A DNA stretch of 15,541 nt from an uncultured Parabacteroides sp. (GTDB taxonomy: Bacteria; Bacteroidota; Bacteroidia; Bacteroidales; Tannerellaceae): contig URGO01000067.1 in assembly GCA_900547435.1 (NCBI GenBank), positions 1-15,541 on the forward strand, read 5' to 3'. Each line of letters starts with the position of its first letter. The stretch's first letter is position 1. A program made the translations under genes and the position numbers. Below, piece after piece: positions 6,829-14,158 of the stretch. The notes under the pieces were generated by a model, which saw only the letters and a program-made list of their open reading frames with translations, did not search any database and had not been told where the DNA came from.

Positions 6829-7008
6829 TCAATCCTCCGGTTTATATGTTCGTATTAAATGTTCTTTAAATGCTCCTATTTTGTCCACAAGCAGCCCCAA
6901 TAAGCGCATGGAGTAATGTAGTAGCAATAACGGGACCGCTATCGGACTGACCACAATCAGGTAGGCAATCCATATCACCCGCCACTTTGTTTTCGACTTA
7001 TTTCCCAT
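6829..7008 (-). CDS. Small membrane protein, 59 residues
   Basis: MGNKSKTKWRVIWIAYL opens the protein: a basic N-terminus, then a hydrophobic segment of about 20 residues (11-31, WIAYLIVVSPIAVPLLLL), then an amphipathic basic tail ending TYKPED. This is the pattern of a single-pass inner membrane protein with a cytoplasmic positive N-terminus. Its ATG overlaps the end of the upstream gene by eleven bases and its TGA lies two bases before the next ATG, so it is embedded in the coupled chain. It could be a holin-like or superinfection protein, but a single helix does not decide this. Confidence 0.7.
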   Translation of the reverse strand: MGNKSKTKWRVIWIAYLIVVSPIAVPLLLLHYSMRLLGLLVDKIGAFKEHLIRTYKPED

Positions 7009-7225
7009 AATCAGCCCTCCATTTGATGGTTACTTCAGCCCTTACCTTGCCGAATCCCTCGCAATAATCGCAGGTCTTTGTCTGGTAATGGTCATGGCCG
7101 ACCTCTTCGGTAAAGCCTCCCCGCCCGTTGCAGACGGGGCAGGTATAGTTCCGGAACTCCATCGTTTCGCGTACCTGTTCGTACTTCGGTGGGGTCACTT
7201 CAATGATATGTTTCTGTGTGCTCAT
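6998..7225 (-). CDS. DnaJ-like zinc-binding small protein
   Basis: 75 residues from MSTQKHIIEVTPPKYEQV; a TTG upstream at 7258 would add eleven residues encoded by low-complexity DNA and is rejected. Two CxxCxGxG motifs, CPVCNGRG (Cys29, Cys32) and CDYCEGFG (Cys52, Cys55), form one zinc site like half of the DnaJ cysteine-rich domain. Such rubredoxin-like or DnaJ-like mini-proteins often assist protein or nucleic-acid complexes; the partner is unknown. It follows an 89-base repeat-rich spacer and overlaps the next gene by eleven bases. Confidence 0.75.
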   Translation of the reverse strand: MSTQKHIIEVTPPKYEQVRETMEFRNYTCPVCNGRGGFTEEVGHDHYQTKTCDYCEGFGKVRAEVTIKWRADYGK

Positions 7226-7277
7226 TCTATTTGAGTTTATAAGTTTACGAGTTGACAAGGGGACCAGTTGACAAAGC

Positions 7278-7309
7278 CTTGTTTACTTGTCCACTTGTTC
7301 CCTTGTCTC
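7278..7309 (+). repeat. Four 8-base tandem repeats, CTTGTnnn
   Basis: CTTGTTTA, CTTGTCCA, CTTGTTCC and CTTGTCTC follow one another without gaps in the spacer between two early genes. Just to the left GTTGACAA occurs twice, sixteen bases apart. Similar low-complexity spacers are frequent in Bacteroides; no function is evident. Confidence 0.7.
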
Positions 7310-7314
7310 TTCCT

Positions 7315-7965
7315 TCATAACCTGTTGAAGCTAATCTCCTGTTTGCGCCAGACGCCCAGCTGGTCCCGTTTGTAGAAATAAAAGTTAGTTGCCGTGCCTT
7401 CTACCAAATGGCTTTCCTTGAAGAGGGCCATGATGGCGGTATACTCCGGGTCGTCGAACCGGGCTTCCAGGTCGTAGAGCTTACTAATCGACTTGTAATC
7501 CAAATCGCCGTTCTTGTTCCTTTCGAGGAGCGTCATGGCGAGTTGGTACATCGGGTTGTCCGCCCCGTCCTCCTTGCCCTTTATCCAGCACTGGAGGAAA
7601 TCGATGAGGCGGCTGGCGGCCACGTCGGCGCGTTCATCGAACTTCTTTACCTTGTTGCTCTTCACCTCGATTTTGAAGTTGCCCTCTTGGATGGTGAAGC
7701 TCATTTGCGTCTCGCGGCGCAGCTGGCCGTAGTCCGCCATCGTCTGCCGGAAGGCGCTTAGTTCGCCCACGCAGAACTGGTGGAAGCCTGCCACCTCTTC
7801 GCCGAGGACGGTCGTTTTCTGCTCGAAGCGCTGCACCAGTTCGGCGCGGATGGCCTCGTAAGCATCGCGGTTCAGGAGGCTTTGCTGCCGTTCCTCTTCC
7901 TTCTTTTGTTTCAATAACTCTGCCAACTCTTTGCTTGATAACTTTGTCAAATCAATCGTTTCCAT
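7315..7965 (-). CDS. DUF3164-like early phage protein
   Basis: 216 residues (METIDLTKLSSKELAELL). Residues 11-50 form a charged coiled coil; the part from about 85 to 195 (FTIQEGNFKIEVKSNKV, KKFDERADVAASRLIDF, then NKNGDLDYKSISKLYDL) matches the layout of DUF3164, found in early regions of Mu-like phages beside the transposition genes. The role there is not established. It lies downstream of A and B in the same operon, as expected. The C-terminus (KRDQLGVWRKQEISFNRL) extends beyond the typical core. Family assignment is from memory of the pattern. Confidence 0.7.
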   Translation of the reverse strand: METIDLTKLSSKELAELLKQKKEEERQQSLLNRDAYEAIRAELVQRFEQKTTVLGEEVAGFHQFCVGELSAFRQTMADYGQLRRETQMSFTIQEGNFKIEVKSNKVKKFDERADVAASRLIDFLQCWIKGKEDGADNPMYQLAMTLLERNKNGDLDYKSISKLYDLEARFDDPEYTAIMALFKESHLVEGTATNFYFYKRDQLGVWRKQEISFNRL

Positions 7966-8006
7966 ACTTTTTAGTTTATAAGTTGTTCCTATAATTCTTC
8001 ATTTGC

Positions 8007-8219
8007 TTATTTCATTTTCGCATTATAAATCATCTTGCCCCGCATGATGTCCACTTGGGTAGATAGGTAGTTCAGCCGCCGGATATTCGCATCGGTACAT
8101 TGCTCCGGGTGGTCGAACATCCGTTCGATCAGTTCGTCCTGTTCGCGCTCCATCCGGGCGATGCGTTCCGTGCGGTCGTCCGCCTTCTGCTGGTTGTATT
8201 TCCTGTCCGTCCTAATCAT
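8007..8219 (-). CDS. Small coiled-coil protein
   Basis: 70 residues (MIRTDRKYNQQKADDRTERI). It is almost entirely helical and highly charged, with heptad-like spacing through EREQDELIERMFDHPEQ and RRLNYLSTQVDIMRGKM. It starts nine bases after the GemA-like stop. No family is recognised; a short scaffold or oligomerising accessory protein is the most that can be said. Confidence 0.65.
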   Translation of the reverse strand: MIRTDRKYNQQKADDRTERIARMEREQDELIERMFDHPEQCTDANIRRLNYLSTQVDIMRGKMIYNAKMK

Positions 8220-8228
8220 AGCTCATTC

Positions 8229-8714
8229 TTAATTTTTCATTATCGGATGGTCTATAATTGGATTGCCCGAAATATCCACGCTGTTCTTGCGGCAGAACAG
8301 GTTGTAGATGGCGGTCAGCTTCGACTCCGGTATGGCGTTGAAGTTCCCGCAGTTGGCTGCACGACAGGCGATGGAGAGAACGTACCGTATCTTCTCCTCG
8401 CGACTCCGGAACCTGCATCCTTGTTTGTCAAGCCACTTGCTGATGGCGGCGATGACACGCTTGGCTGCCCGGCCGCGTGATGCCTCGTAACGCGCCTGGC
8501 GTTTGTAGAAATCGCCCTTCATACCCTCAATCATCAGGCTGTACTCTGCCGGGTACTTGCGGTACATCTCGCTGAGCGACGTAGTTCGTCCGCCGCTGTA
8601 CTGGTGCACAATACCCTCTTTGATAAGCTCCTTGTGAGCTTCGCTATACCCTTCGGTTTCCTTCAAGAGCGTCCAAAACAGGGCGTGCGTCGGTTTCTTT
8701 CTTTTTGTGTCCAT
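8229..8714 (-). CDS. GemA/Gp16-like early protein (DUF1018)
   Basis: 161 residues from MDTKRKKPTHALFWTLLK; a start further upstream at 8774 would run into the dyad array and is rejected. The N-terminal half (ALFWTLLKETEGYSEAHKELI, then RTTSLSEMYRKYPAEYSLMI) follows the Mu Gp16/GemA pattern. The C-terminal half with SIACRAANCGNFNAIPE and LTAIYNLF is typical of Bacteroidota versions. In Mu, GemA alters host gene expression and DNA supercoiling during lytic growth. The gene lies after A, B and the zinc protein, in keeping with the Mu early region. It is preceded directly by the 22-base-spaced dyads at 8729-8808, which may control it. Confidence 0.65.
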   Translation of the reverse strand: MDTKRKKPTHALFWTLLKETEGYSEAHKELIKEGIVHQYSGGRTTSLSEMYRKYPAEYSLMIEGMKGDFYKRQARYEASRGRAAKRVIAAISKWLDKQGCRFRSREEKIRYVLSIACRAANCGNFNAIPESKLTAIYNLFCRKNSVDISGNPIIDHPIMKN

Positions 8715-8728
8715 GATGTTGTTGTTTT

Positions 8729-8808
8729 TAGACAGTGGTATCGCTTCGGAGATACTACGGTATCGTGCGGACAATACTACGGTATCTCGGCGGCGATCCT
8801 ACTGTGTC
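8729..8808. promoter_or_regulatory. Array of four dyads at 22-base spacing, GATAC-N4-GTATC
   Basis: Two strong dyads, GATACTACGGTATC (8751-8764) and AATACTACGGTATC (8773-8786), are flanked at exactly 22 bases by two degenerate copies, TAGACAGTGGTATC (8729-8742) and GATCCTACTGTGTC (8795-8808). The array fills the gap between the zinc-finger gene and the GemA-like start, so it is placed to bind a dimeric regulator in phase on one face of the helix. No clear promoter is visible inside it. The binding protein is unknown. Confidence 0.6.
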
Positions 8809-8863
8809 GTTTTACGTTGTTCCCGGAGGCGGAATCGGACCGCCTCGTTGAACCGTTCCGGGA

Positions 8864-9130
8864 TTAATCCTTGCCTTGCCAAACCAACTGCCTGCGGAGG
8901 TTTCCATCGGGCATGACGTTGCTATAAATATCGTCCGCACAGCGTTCGCAGAGGTGTTCGTCCGTATCGGCACGGAGGCTGCAATAGCCTTTCCCACAGA
9001 CACCGCACACGGCAAACTCGACCTCTATCTGCTGGCGCATCGTCTGGTCCTTGGCGCGGCAGATGTCCACGTGCCGCTTTTCCTTTTTGCATTGGGCGCA
9101 AATGGCCTTTTCGTCTAATTTCAGTTCCAT
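8864..9130 (-). CDS. Zinc-finger protein with eight cysteines
   Basis: 88 residues (MELKLDEKAICAQCKKEK). Cysteines at 11, 14, 24, 42, 45, 50, 61 and 64 (CAQC, CGVCGKGYC, CERC) would bind two zinc ions in a treble-clef or LIM-like arrangement. It follows the ATPase B gene by 26 bases in the same operon. Its role is unknown; small zinc proteins of this kind in phage early regions often modify host transcription or replication, but nothing here proves that. The stop at 8864 opens the gap that holds the dyad array. Confidence 0.75.
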   Translation of the reverse strand: MELKLDEKAICAQCKKEKRHVDICRAKDQTMRQQIEVEFAVCGVCGKGYCSLRADTDEHLCERCADDIYSNVMPDGNLRRQLVWQGKD

Positions 9131-9156
9131 TTCCGTATCGTTTAAAAAGTGATTAA

Positions 9157-10134
9157 TCAGGGTTTAACGGGCAGTTTGTACTTCATGCGGAAGAAACGCT
9201 CGGTCAAAGGGACGCCCATTTCGTCCGCCTCGCGCATGGCAGGAACCAGGAAGTCATGCAACTCGCCGTAGTTTTCGCAGATGCTCCGGATCGTGTTCTT
9301 GAAGCCGGCCGGATAGGGCATCACGTCAAGAAAAGCATGGAAGTCGCGGTCGAGCGGCGCGATGTAGCGGATTCCGGCTTTAAAACGGCGGTAGAACTGC
9401 GGGATGCCGGGCTTGTTCTTTTGTTTCAGCTTTTCGAGCGTAAGGATAAGCTGGTCGGTCCCGATCAGGACAGTGGAACAGCTCCATTTGATGGTATCGT
9501 ACATCGCTTTGAGCGCTTGAATGGTGGTAAGCGTCAGGTTCTCGGCTTCATCGAAAATAATCATCGGCTTCTGTCCATCGAAGCGCCCTTGCGAATAGAG
9601 CCAGACGTTCAGCAGGGTAAGCCGCCGGCTGATAGTCCTTCCAGCCACTTCCCGTCCGGTGGCTTCCGCCATCTTGTCGATCAGGTCGTTCACACGGTCG
9701 AACTTATGGCATGTGACAACGAAGACGCGGTTCGGAAACTCTTTCTTGAAACGTTCCACCGTGTAGGTCTTCCCGGCGCCGCTCTCGCAAATCAGGACGC
9801 GGGTAGCACTCGTGGCCAACGCTTCGCGCAGTTCGAGGTCTATTTCTTTGAATTGCGGCGTGTCGACGTGCGGCCAGTATTCCTTCTGGAGCTTCAGCCC
9901 GATGCAATCCGCCAGTTGCTGGAACCAGCGGTCGGCGATATCCTTGTTCTCGCCCGTCTTCGAATCCTTGTAGGTGAAGTCGGAACGGAGGATATGGGAG
10001 ATGTACATGACATTCACCTTCGTAAACTGTGCCAGCTGGTTGACGCCGGTCGATTTGTCCGACACCCAACCCTGCGCTGCCGCATATTCTTTGCAGGCAT
10101 TGGCCACCTGCTGCTTTTGTTCGGTTGTAATCAT
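9157..10134 (-). CDS. Transposition ATPase, MuB-like AAA+ protein
   Basis: 325 residues. MuB-type ATPases coat target DNA, deliver it to the transposase and provide target immunity. An N-terminal HTH-like segment (VNQLAQFTKVNVMYISHILR, 31-50) precedes the ATPase core: Walker A CESGAGKT (116-123), Walker B MIIFDEAE (191-198) and a sensor-1-like VLIGTDQ (222-228). Length and layout match Mu B (about 312) and the ExeA/TnsC-like families. Its ATG overlaps the transposase stop by four bases (ATGA), so A and B are translationally coupled as expected for partners. Identification is firm. Confidence 0.93.
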   Translation of the reverse strand: MITTEQKQQVANACKEYAAAQGWVSDKSTGVNQLAQFTKVNVMYISHILRSDFTYKDSKTGENKDIADRWFQQLADCIGLKLQKEYWPHVDTPQFKEIDLELREALATSATRVLICESGAGKTYTVERFKKEFPNRVFVVTCHKFDRVNDLIDKMAEATGREVAGRTISRRLTLLNVWLYSQGRFDGQKPMIIFDEAENLTLTTIQALKAMYDTIKWSCSTVLIGTDQLILTLEKLKQKNKPGIPQFYRRFKAGIRYIAPLDRDFHAFLDVMPYPAGFKNTIRSICENYGELHDFLVPAMREADEMGVPLTERFFRMKYKLPVKP

Positions 10135-12350
10135 ATCTTCTTGCTTTTATATAATTGTTCTTTCATTCGTGCATATTCATCTTCATAAGCATCCACGGCA
10201 ACGGGCTGGGCTTTACGTGGCTGGCGCGTTTTTGCCTCCAAGGCCTGTTCCTTCTGCCCGTTGGTTATCTCTTTGGCCTGTTTGCCGTTCAATAGCTTGG
10301 TCGTAACATTGTATGGAAGTTGTTCCTCCACCCATTGCGCCACCTCGTAGGCTTCCTGTTCGTACTGTTCGATGGCTTCCACCTGGGACGCTTTGCGCCA
10401 TACATGGTGTCCCAGGTTACGGATGTTCTGCTCCGTCTCTTCCGCATAGCTCTTGACGGCCCTCCGGGCGGCAAAGCAGGTGAACATGAAACGGTCGTCC
10501 ATCGTGTAGAGGTCGCATTCCTCCGCATCCCAATACATCCGGCAGCGGACGGTGGCGGCATAGCCCAGATAATCGCGGATGACATCGCCCACCGTAGCCA
10601 CGTCCGGAATCTCGAACATATATTTCTGCCCGGCTTTCGAGATGACGATATTGCCACGCTGGCGGGTAATTTCCTGTTCCGTATAGTTGCCAGCCACGTG
10701 CCGCCAGACGCGCGGGTCTATCTCCTGCGCTTCCGGATGGAGGCTCCCGGCGTAAAGCTCCGAACGGGTCTCGCCGCACTGCATGACGCGGTTGTTCCAT
10801 TCCTCAATCTTCCGGCCTACCTGCTCGATGACTTCCGCGTATGAGGGGAACGATTCGGCATTCAGGTAATCTTCGTTGGCCACGTTCTCAATGTCTTTGC
10901 TGTCCCAGCTGGAGCCAAGCCAGTTGAACTCACCCCGGATGGTTTTCTTGAAGAGACGGAACTGCGTCTCGGCATAGTTCGCCTGGGAGTTGCCCGGCTC
11001 GATGGTACGCACCTTGCGGCATACTTGTGTGAGGAACTCCACGCTCTCCGCTCCCGTGAATGCCCCGTGGTTATCGCTCACGAACTCCATGATTTCCCGT
11101 TTGCCACAACCGCGCAAGCCCATCAGCACCGCCTCGCGTACCATTTCCGGTGTTTCTTTATGCTGCCCGATGGAAGCCGGAGCCCAACCGACGATCTTGC
11201 CGGTGGCCACGTCCGTTACCATTATTATATACAGGCGCATGGAGCGGAGCTTGCCCGTCCGGTCCAGATAGGAATAGGCCAGCGTACCGGAACCGTCGGC
11301 GCACCAGAGCGAGTTGCCATAACGCAGGTTCTCGGTCGGGATATAGGAAAGGAACGTGGAAGCGAAAGCCTTCCAGCCGTGCCGTTCGCGGTAGGTCTTC
11401 AACCGGGTATTATACATATTGGTATAGTGGCAGAAGGTAGAATAACTCAGTGCCTTTTCGCCCAAGTAGGCGATATCCCGTTCATAACGGTTCCAAAGGT
11501 CAATCTTGGATTCCTTGGCCGGGCTGCCGAAGTTCATCCACAGCTTCAGGATAAGCGCCTCATGGATGTCAAACCGCTTGATTTCTCCGGTCTCTTCGTC
11601 CACCAGCTTGCATTTGCCTATCTTGCGGGCATTGTCGTTGCCATAGCGTCCGGAGACAAAGAAGTCGTATTGCTCCGTTTCGTCCTCCGGGAAGTACACC
11701 AGCTTCTTGCGGAGGCTTCCACCGGTCGTAACCGCGAATCCCTCCAGCTTCTTCTTATGCAGGATTTGGGCGCAAGCTTTGTAGAAATCCTCCTTGGTCC
11801 GGTAGCCGAAGTCCTTATATCCGCCGTTCGCCACCAGCTCCTTGATGGAACGCGCCCAGGCAATCGCCTCGGCAAGCTCTTTTGCTTTATCCTTATTATA
11901 TTTACAAACGCCGTTTATCTCGTAATAGCGGAAACGGAGGATATCCGTGTTGCGAATATGCGCCTTAACATAATCTTCTACACTTCGGAAGGCGCACTGC
12001 TCGGAATACCGTTGCTCGGCAGCCGCCAACTCATCCATCGCCTGGAGCAATTCGTCCCGGTTCCCCAGCCGGCTCCGGTATCGTGTGTCTTTCCGATCTG
12101 GAATCCGGTCAAAATCGTAATAGAACTGGCCATTGATCCGGGCATACCGCCACGCTTTCCCTGTATCTGGCAGAATATCCTTCGAACGGAAGCAGGGGGA
12201 GACAGATTGGCGGTAAGTCAACCGACCTCTTATCCGCAAATAATCCCCCATATTTCCTCCTAACGTATTACAAATGTACCGTTCCGAGAGCCATACTGTG
12301 GTATTCCCTTGGAACTGGCGTAATACTATGTCGTTACTTTGGATATTCAT
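10131..12350 (-). CDS. Mu-type DDE transposase (MuA-like)
   Basis: 739 residues. This enzyme integrates the phage and drives its replication by replicative transposition. Catalytic residues are D352 (LWCADGSG), D426 (EFVSDNHG) and E461 (ANYAETQF), 35 residues after the second Asp, the D-D-35-E spacing of the family. The N-terminal 330 residues hold the DNA-binding subdomains (WLSERYICNTLGG resembles the winged-helix start). Residues from about 560 form the Mu-transpos_C beta barrel, and a lysine-rich, flexible tail (from 690) would contact the B ATPase. Length is close to MuA (663) with extensions. The start at 12350 follows the small Cys gene by three bases. No frameshift or missing catalytic residue is seen. 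Confidence 0.95.
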   Translation of the reverse strand: MNIQSNDIVLRQFQGNTTVWLSERYICNTLGGNMGDYLRIRGRLTYRQSVSPCFRSKDILPDTGKAWRYARINGQFYYDFDRIPDRKDTRYRSRLGNRDELLQAMDELAAAEQRYSEQCAFRSVEDYVKAHIRNTDILRFRYYEINGVCKYNKDKAKELAEAIAWARSIKELVANGGYKDFGYRTKEDFYKACAQILHKKKLEGFAVTTGGSLRKKLVYFPEDETEQYDFFVSGRYGNDNARKIGKCKLVDEETGEIKRFDIHEALILKLWMNFGSPAKESKIDLWNRYERDIAYLGEKALSYSTFCHYTNMYNTRLKTYRERHGWKAFASTFLSYIPTENLRYGNSLWCADGSGTLAYSYLDRTGKLRSMRLYIIMVTDVATGKIVGWAPASIGQHKETPEMVREAVLMGLRGCGKREIMEFVSDNHGAFTGAESVEFLTQVCRKVRTIEPGNSQANYAETQFRLFKKTIRGEFNWLGSSWDSKDIENVANEDYLNAESFPSYAEVIEQVGRKIEEWNNRVMQCGETRSELYAGSLHPEAQEIDPRVWRHVAGNYTEQEITRQRGNIVISKAGQKYMFEIPDVATVGDVIRDYLGYAATVRCRMYWDAEECDLYTMDDRFMFTCFAARRAVKSYAEETEQNIRNLGHHVWRKASQVEAIEQYEQEAYEVAQWVEEQLPYNVTTKLLNGKQAKEITNGQKEQALEAKTRQPRKAQPVAVDAYEDEYARMKEQLYKSKKI

Positions 12351-12353
12351 CGC

Positions 12354-12467
12354 TTAAATGCTATTTAAATAGTTCCCGCTCCGGAACTCGCACCGGACGC
12401 AAGGCTTGGCTACCTTGACGGGAATAGTCTCGGTTTCGGTTATTTCCCCTACCTTGTAGAGAATCAT
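12354..12467 (-). CDS. 37-residue CxxC mini-protein before the transposase gene
   Basis: The reading MILYKVGEITETETIPVKV continues to KPCVRCEFRSGNYLNSI and stops three bases before the transposase ATG. A PCVRCEF motif supplies a possible metal or redox CxxC pair. Codon use is like its neighbours and it fills the otherwise empty gap exactly, which supports coding. A GTG seven codons upstream is an alternative start. It may be a short leader that couples translation into the transposase gene. No family recognised. Confidence 0.5.
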   Translation of the reverse strand: MILYKVGEITETETIPVKVAKPCVRCEFRSGNYLNSI

Positions 12468-12512
12468 CAATCCAAAAAATTCAAACACATGAAAGCATCA
12501 CTTTTCTGTAAC

Positions 12513-12851
12513 CTATAAATTCTTCTCCAAAAGGCTTGATAACAAAGAGCCTCTTGGCCTGTTTTCTATATATTCCCCCTGAAGGTTCCAAATACATTTG
12601 TCTTTTTGTACCTCTTGGCAATTCACGGGGATAAATCCCATACTGAACATCTCCGCCATCCGGAAAAGGTTCGGATGATCCAGCGAGTAGATATACTGCT
12701 CTTCCGTCATTCGGGATGCGTATTCCAACTTGCCATCGCAATAAAACTTCTGTTCATACCATTTTTCACTGGTAGAATCATTTACATGACGCTCATGTAC
12801 GAACCGGTACACGTGCCGGTGTCTAAGTGTCAAATCATCTTTCTTTCCCAT
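12513..12851 (-). CDS. Hypothetical early protein, 112 residues
   Basis: MGKKDDLTLRHRHVYRFVH opens a soluble protein with many aromatic and charged residues: EKWYEQKFYCDGKLEY, then MTEEQYIYSLDHPNLFRMAEM, and a C-terminal RGSLLSSLLEKNL. No catalytic or membrane motif is visible. It belongs to the early operon, upstream of the transposase genes, 63 bases after the small membrane gene. Opposite-strand frames in this stretch are less protein-like. I do not recognise it. Confidence 0.65.
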   Translation of the reverse strand: MGKKDDLTLRHRHVYRFVHERHVNDSTSEKWYEQKFYCDGKLEYASRMTEEQYIYSLDHPNLFRMAEMFSMGFIPVNCQEVQKDKCIWNLQGEYIENRPRGSLLSSLLEKNL

Positions 12852-12914
12852 ACATCATTACTTATATTGTTATCAAAAATCATTATTCAATAAACCTATT
12901 ATTCTTTTGTGTTA

Positions 12915-13031
12915 TCATTTATGCCTTATCCAAATCCAGATATCGTGCCCAATAATCACTATCCCCCATGCTAAGAGAATGCACCCGAGGATACACAAAA
13001 CCAATAGCCATACATCCATCTCAATCACCAT
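12915..13031 (-). CDS. 38-residue single-pass membrane mini-protein
   Basis: MVIEMDVWLLVLCILGCILL is followed by AWGIVIIGHDIWIWIRHK. The hydrophobic run from residue 6 to 28 is enough for one membrane helix, ending in a Trp-rich interfacial segment and a basic tail. The ATG lies inside the last codons of the upstream membrane gene (ATGGTGA overlap), the usual sign of translational coupling. Two successive membrane proteins suggest a membrane-associated pair. A role in superinfection exclusion is possible but unsupported. Confidence 0.6.
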   Translation of the reverse strand: MVIEMDVWLLVLCILGCILLAWGIVIIGHDIWIWIRHK

Positions 13032-13264
13032 AATTTCCCATTCAATACATGTTCATCAATCCATTTCTCCAGCTTGTCGCATTCAGCACTGCATTCCTTC
13101 TCATGCCGAATCACCAACAGACTGAAAACAAACCATACCATGCTAAGCAAAATACCCAGCAACACCCTCGGACTTCCAAACTCCGAAGTCTCCCAAGTGC
13201 CCATACCGGCAAAGAGGAACAGCCAGCTGATGCACCAACCGTAAAAGATTACTTTCGCTTTCAT
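13025..13264 (-). CDS. Small membrane protein with two predicted helices
   Basis: 79 residues (MKAKVIFYGWCISWLFLFAG). Hydrophobic segments at about 5-22 and 33-52 (VLLGILLSMVWFVFSLLVI) are followed by a charged C-terminal domain, HEKECSAECDKLEKWIDEH, which probably lies in the cytoplasm. It is five bases after the HTH gene and overlaps the start of the 38-residue membrane gene. Function unknown; it is early, not next to lysis genes, so a holin role is unlikely. Confidence 0.65.
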   Translation of the reverse strand: MKAKVIFYGWCISWLFLFAGMGTWETSEFGSPRVLLGILLSMVWFVFSLLVIRHEKECSAECDKLEKWIDEHVLNGKLW

Positions 13265-13269
13265 ATTAA

Positions 13270-13527
13270 TTATTGGTTTATCACTTGTACCGTTTCGCTT
13301 TTTGCGTTCAAGACACGGATCGCTTTCCTCGCCTGTTCCGTCACATCGACAATCTGAACCAGACTTGCCCCTTCCTTCAACGCCGCCACCCGGATCCGTT
13401 GAGCCTGTACGCTGTTACTCTTGAAATTGAGAGCCTGCCCAATGCACTGGGTAGTTACGCCGAACACTTTGGCAAGTTTCGCACGTCCGGCGGCCGATAA
13501 TTCGATTTTCTGTACTATCTTTCCCAT
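13270..13527 (-). CDS. Small helix-turn-helix protein, possible Ner/Cro-like regulator
   Basis: 85 residues (MGKIVQKIELSAAGRAKLAK). Residues 16-45 (KLAKVFGVTTQCIGQALNF followed by SVQAQRIRVAAL) read as a helix-turn-helix. It is the second gene of the early operon, where Mu has Ner and lambdoid phages have Cro, so it may damp early transcription or repressor synthesis. The start lies one base from the previous stop. HTH assignment is by pattern; the Ner analogy is inference from position. Confidence 0.65.
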   Translation of the reverse strand: MGKIVQKIELSAAGRAKLAKVFGVTTQCIGQALNFKSNSVQAQRIRVAALKEGASLVQIVDVTEQARKAIRVLNAKSETVQVINQ

Positions 13528-13528
13528 A

Positions 13529-14068
13529 TCAATGATTATTTATTAATTTGTTTACAATGGATAACCGAAGTTCTTTGTCTTCGATTTTAACGACATCGGC
13601 AAGAATGCTGACCAAACGTTCCTGCGTTAATCGGTTATGTTTACGTTTTTCCGGTTCCGGCCAAATGGATAGTTGCTGCGATTTCTCAACTTGGTTAGCT
13701 ACAAAGATCACCAGATCTTCTGCCCAATCCCGAAAGAGTTTGGCACGGTCGGATTTGATGAAGAAGCCAAGACGGACAATGCCACGCTTCGTCCAAAGAG
13801 TCTTCTTGTAAGTGGCTGATTTCGTGTCGGAGTTACTAAAAGTAGCTCCGTTATTGGCTCTATTCATTTTCGTGTTTTCAACAACAATAAAATGTTTTCC
13901 TTCGATCAATTCGTCTTTATGTTCTATCTTATGTTTTCGAATAACACCTCCGGAAACACCATATCCTTTAGCAACTTCGCTTGTTGTCATCAGAAACTCA
14001 TGTTCCTTGTTAGGCTCAACCGTTACAATTAAGTTTTCCGCCACTGTGAACTGTTTTTCTATATTCAT
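13529..14068 (-). CDS. Phage antirepressor-like DNA-binding protein, first early gene
   Basis: 179 residues (MNIEKQFTVAENLIVTVEPN). Residues 27-50 (MTTSEVAKGYGVSGGVIRKH) form an HTH-like segment, followed by EGKHFIVVENT and, at about 92-115, WTKRGIVRLGFFIKSDRAK, a plan seen in phage regulatory proteins of the ORF6N/Rha/antirepressor kind. The C-terminus (RLTQERLVSILADVVKIED) is a separate helical part. It is the promoter-proximal gene of the early operon, opposite the repressor, a logical place for a protein that modulates the lysogenic switch. The exact family is uncertain. Confidence 0.65.
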   Translation of the reverse strand: MNIEKQFTVAENLIVTVEPNKEHEFLMTTSEVAKGYGVSGGVIRKHKIEHKDELIEGKHFIVVENTKMNRANNGATFSNSDTKSATYKKTLWTKRGIVRLGFFIKSDRAKLFRDWAEDLVIFVANQVEKSQQLSIWPEPEKRKHNRLTQERLVSILADVVKIEDKELRLSIVNKLINNH

Positions 14069-14107
14069 ATTGTTACTTGTTTAAAAATTCTCTAACTTTA
14101 TCGCCGC

Positions 14108-14120
14108 GTTTCATTGAAAC
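14108..14120. promoter_or_regulatory. Inverted repeat at the early transcription start
   Basis: GTTTCATTGAAAC is a perfect 6-1-6 palindrome placed about seven bases downstream of the early -7 box, i.e. at the expected start site. It could be a repressor or Ner-type operator. It also resembles the first half of the Mu A-binding consensus, but the second half does not match. Confidence 0.4.
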
Positions 14121-14126
14121 ACACTG

Positions 14127-14158
14127 CAAACATAGTACACATTTTGAAAACAAACAAA
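14127..14158 (-). promoter_or_regulatory. Early operon promoter (Bacteroidota type)
   Basis: On the minus strand TTTG (plus 14155-14158), a 20-base spacer and TATGTTTG (plus 14127-14134) match the Bacteroidota -33/-7 consensus exactly. Transcription would start near 14119, about 50 bases before the first early ATG at 14068. Operator-like repeats overlap both ends. Confidence 0.75.

Noticed and set aside
8799..8882. 27-residue minus frame (LIPERFNEAVRFRLREQ) overlapping the zinc-finger gene end
   Set aside because: Composition looks coding, but the only start is TTG and the stop lies inside the dyad array; kept out as unproven.
12088..12105. Sequencing-adapter-like string (TCTTTCCGATCT) in the transposase gene
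   Set aside because: The reading frame continues normally through it, so it is a chance resemblance rather than contamination.
11025..12263. Long plus-strand open frame (412 codons) opposite the transposase
   Set aside because: It is the complement of a gene with intact DDE residues; the shadow arises from codon composition.
14104..14125. Mu A-binding consensus at the early promoter
   Set aside because: Only the first 13 bases fit, which the palindrome GTTTCATTGAAAC explains; the second half of the consensus is missing.
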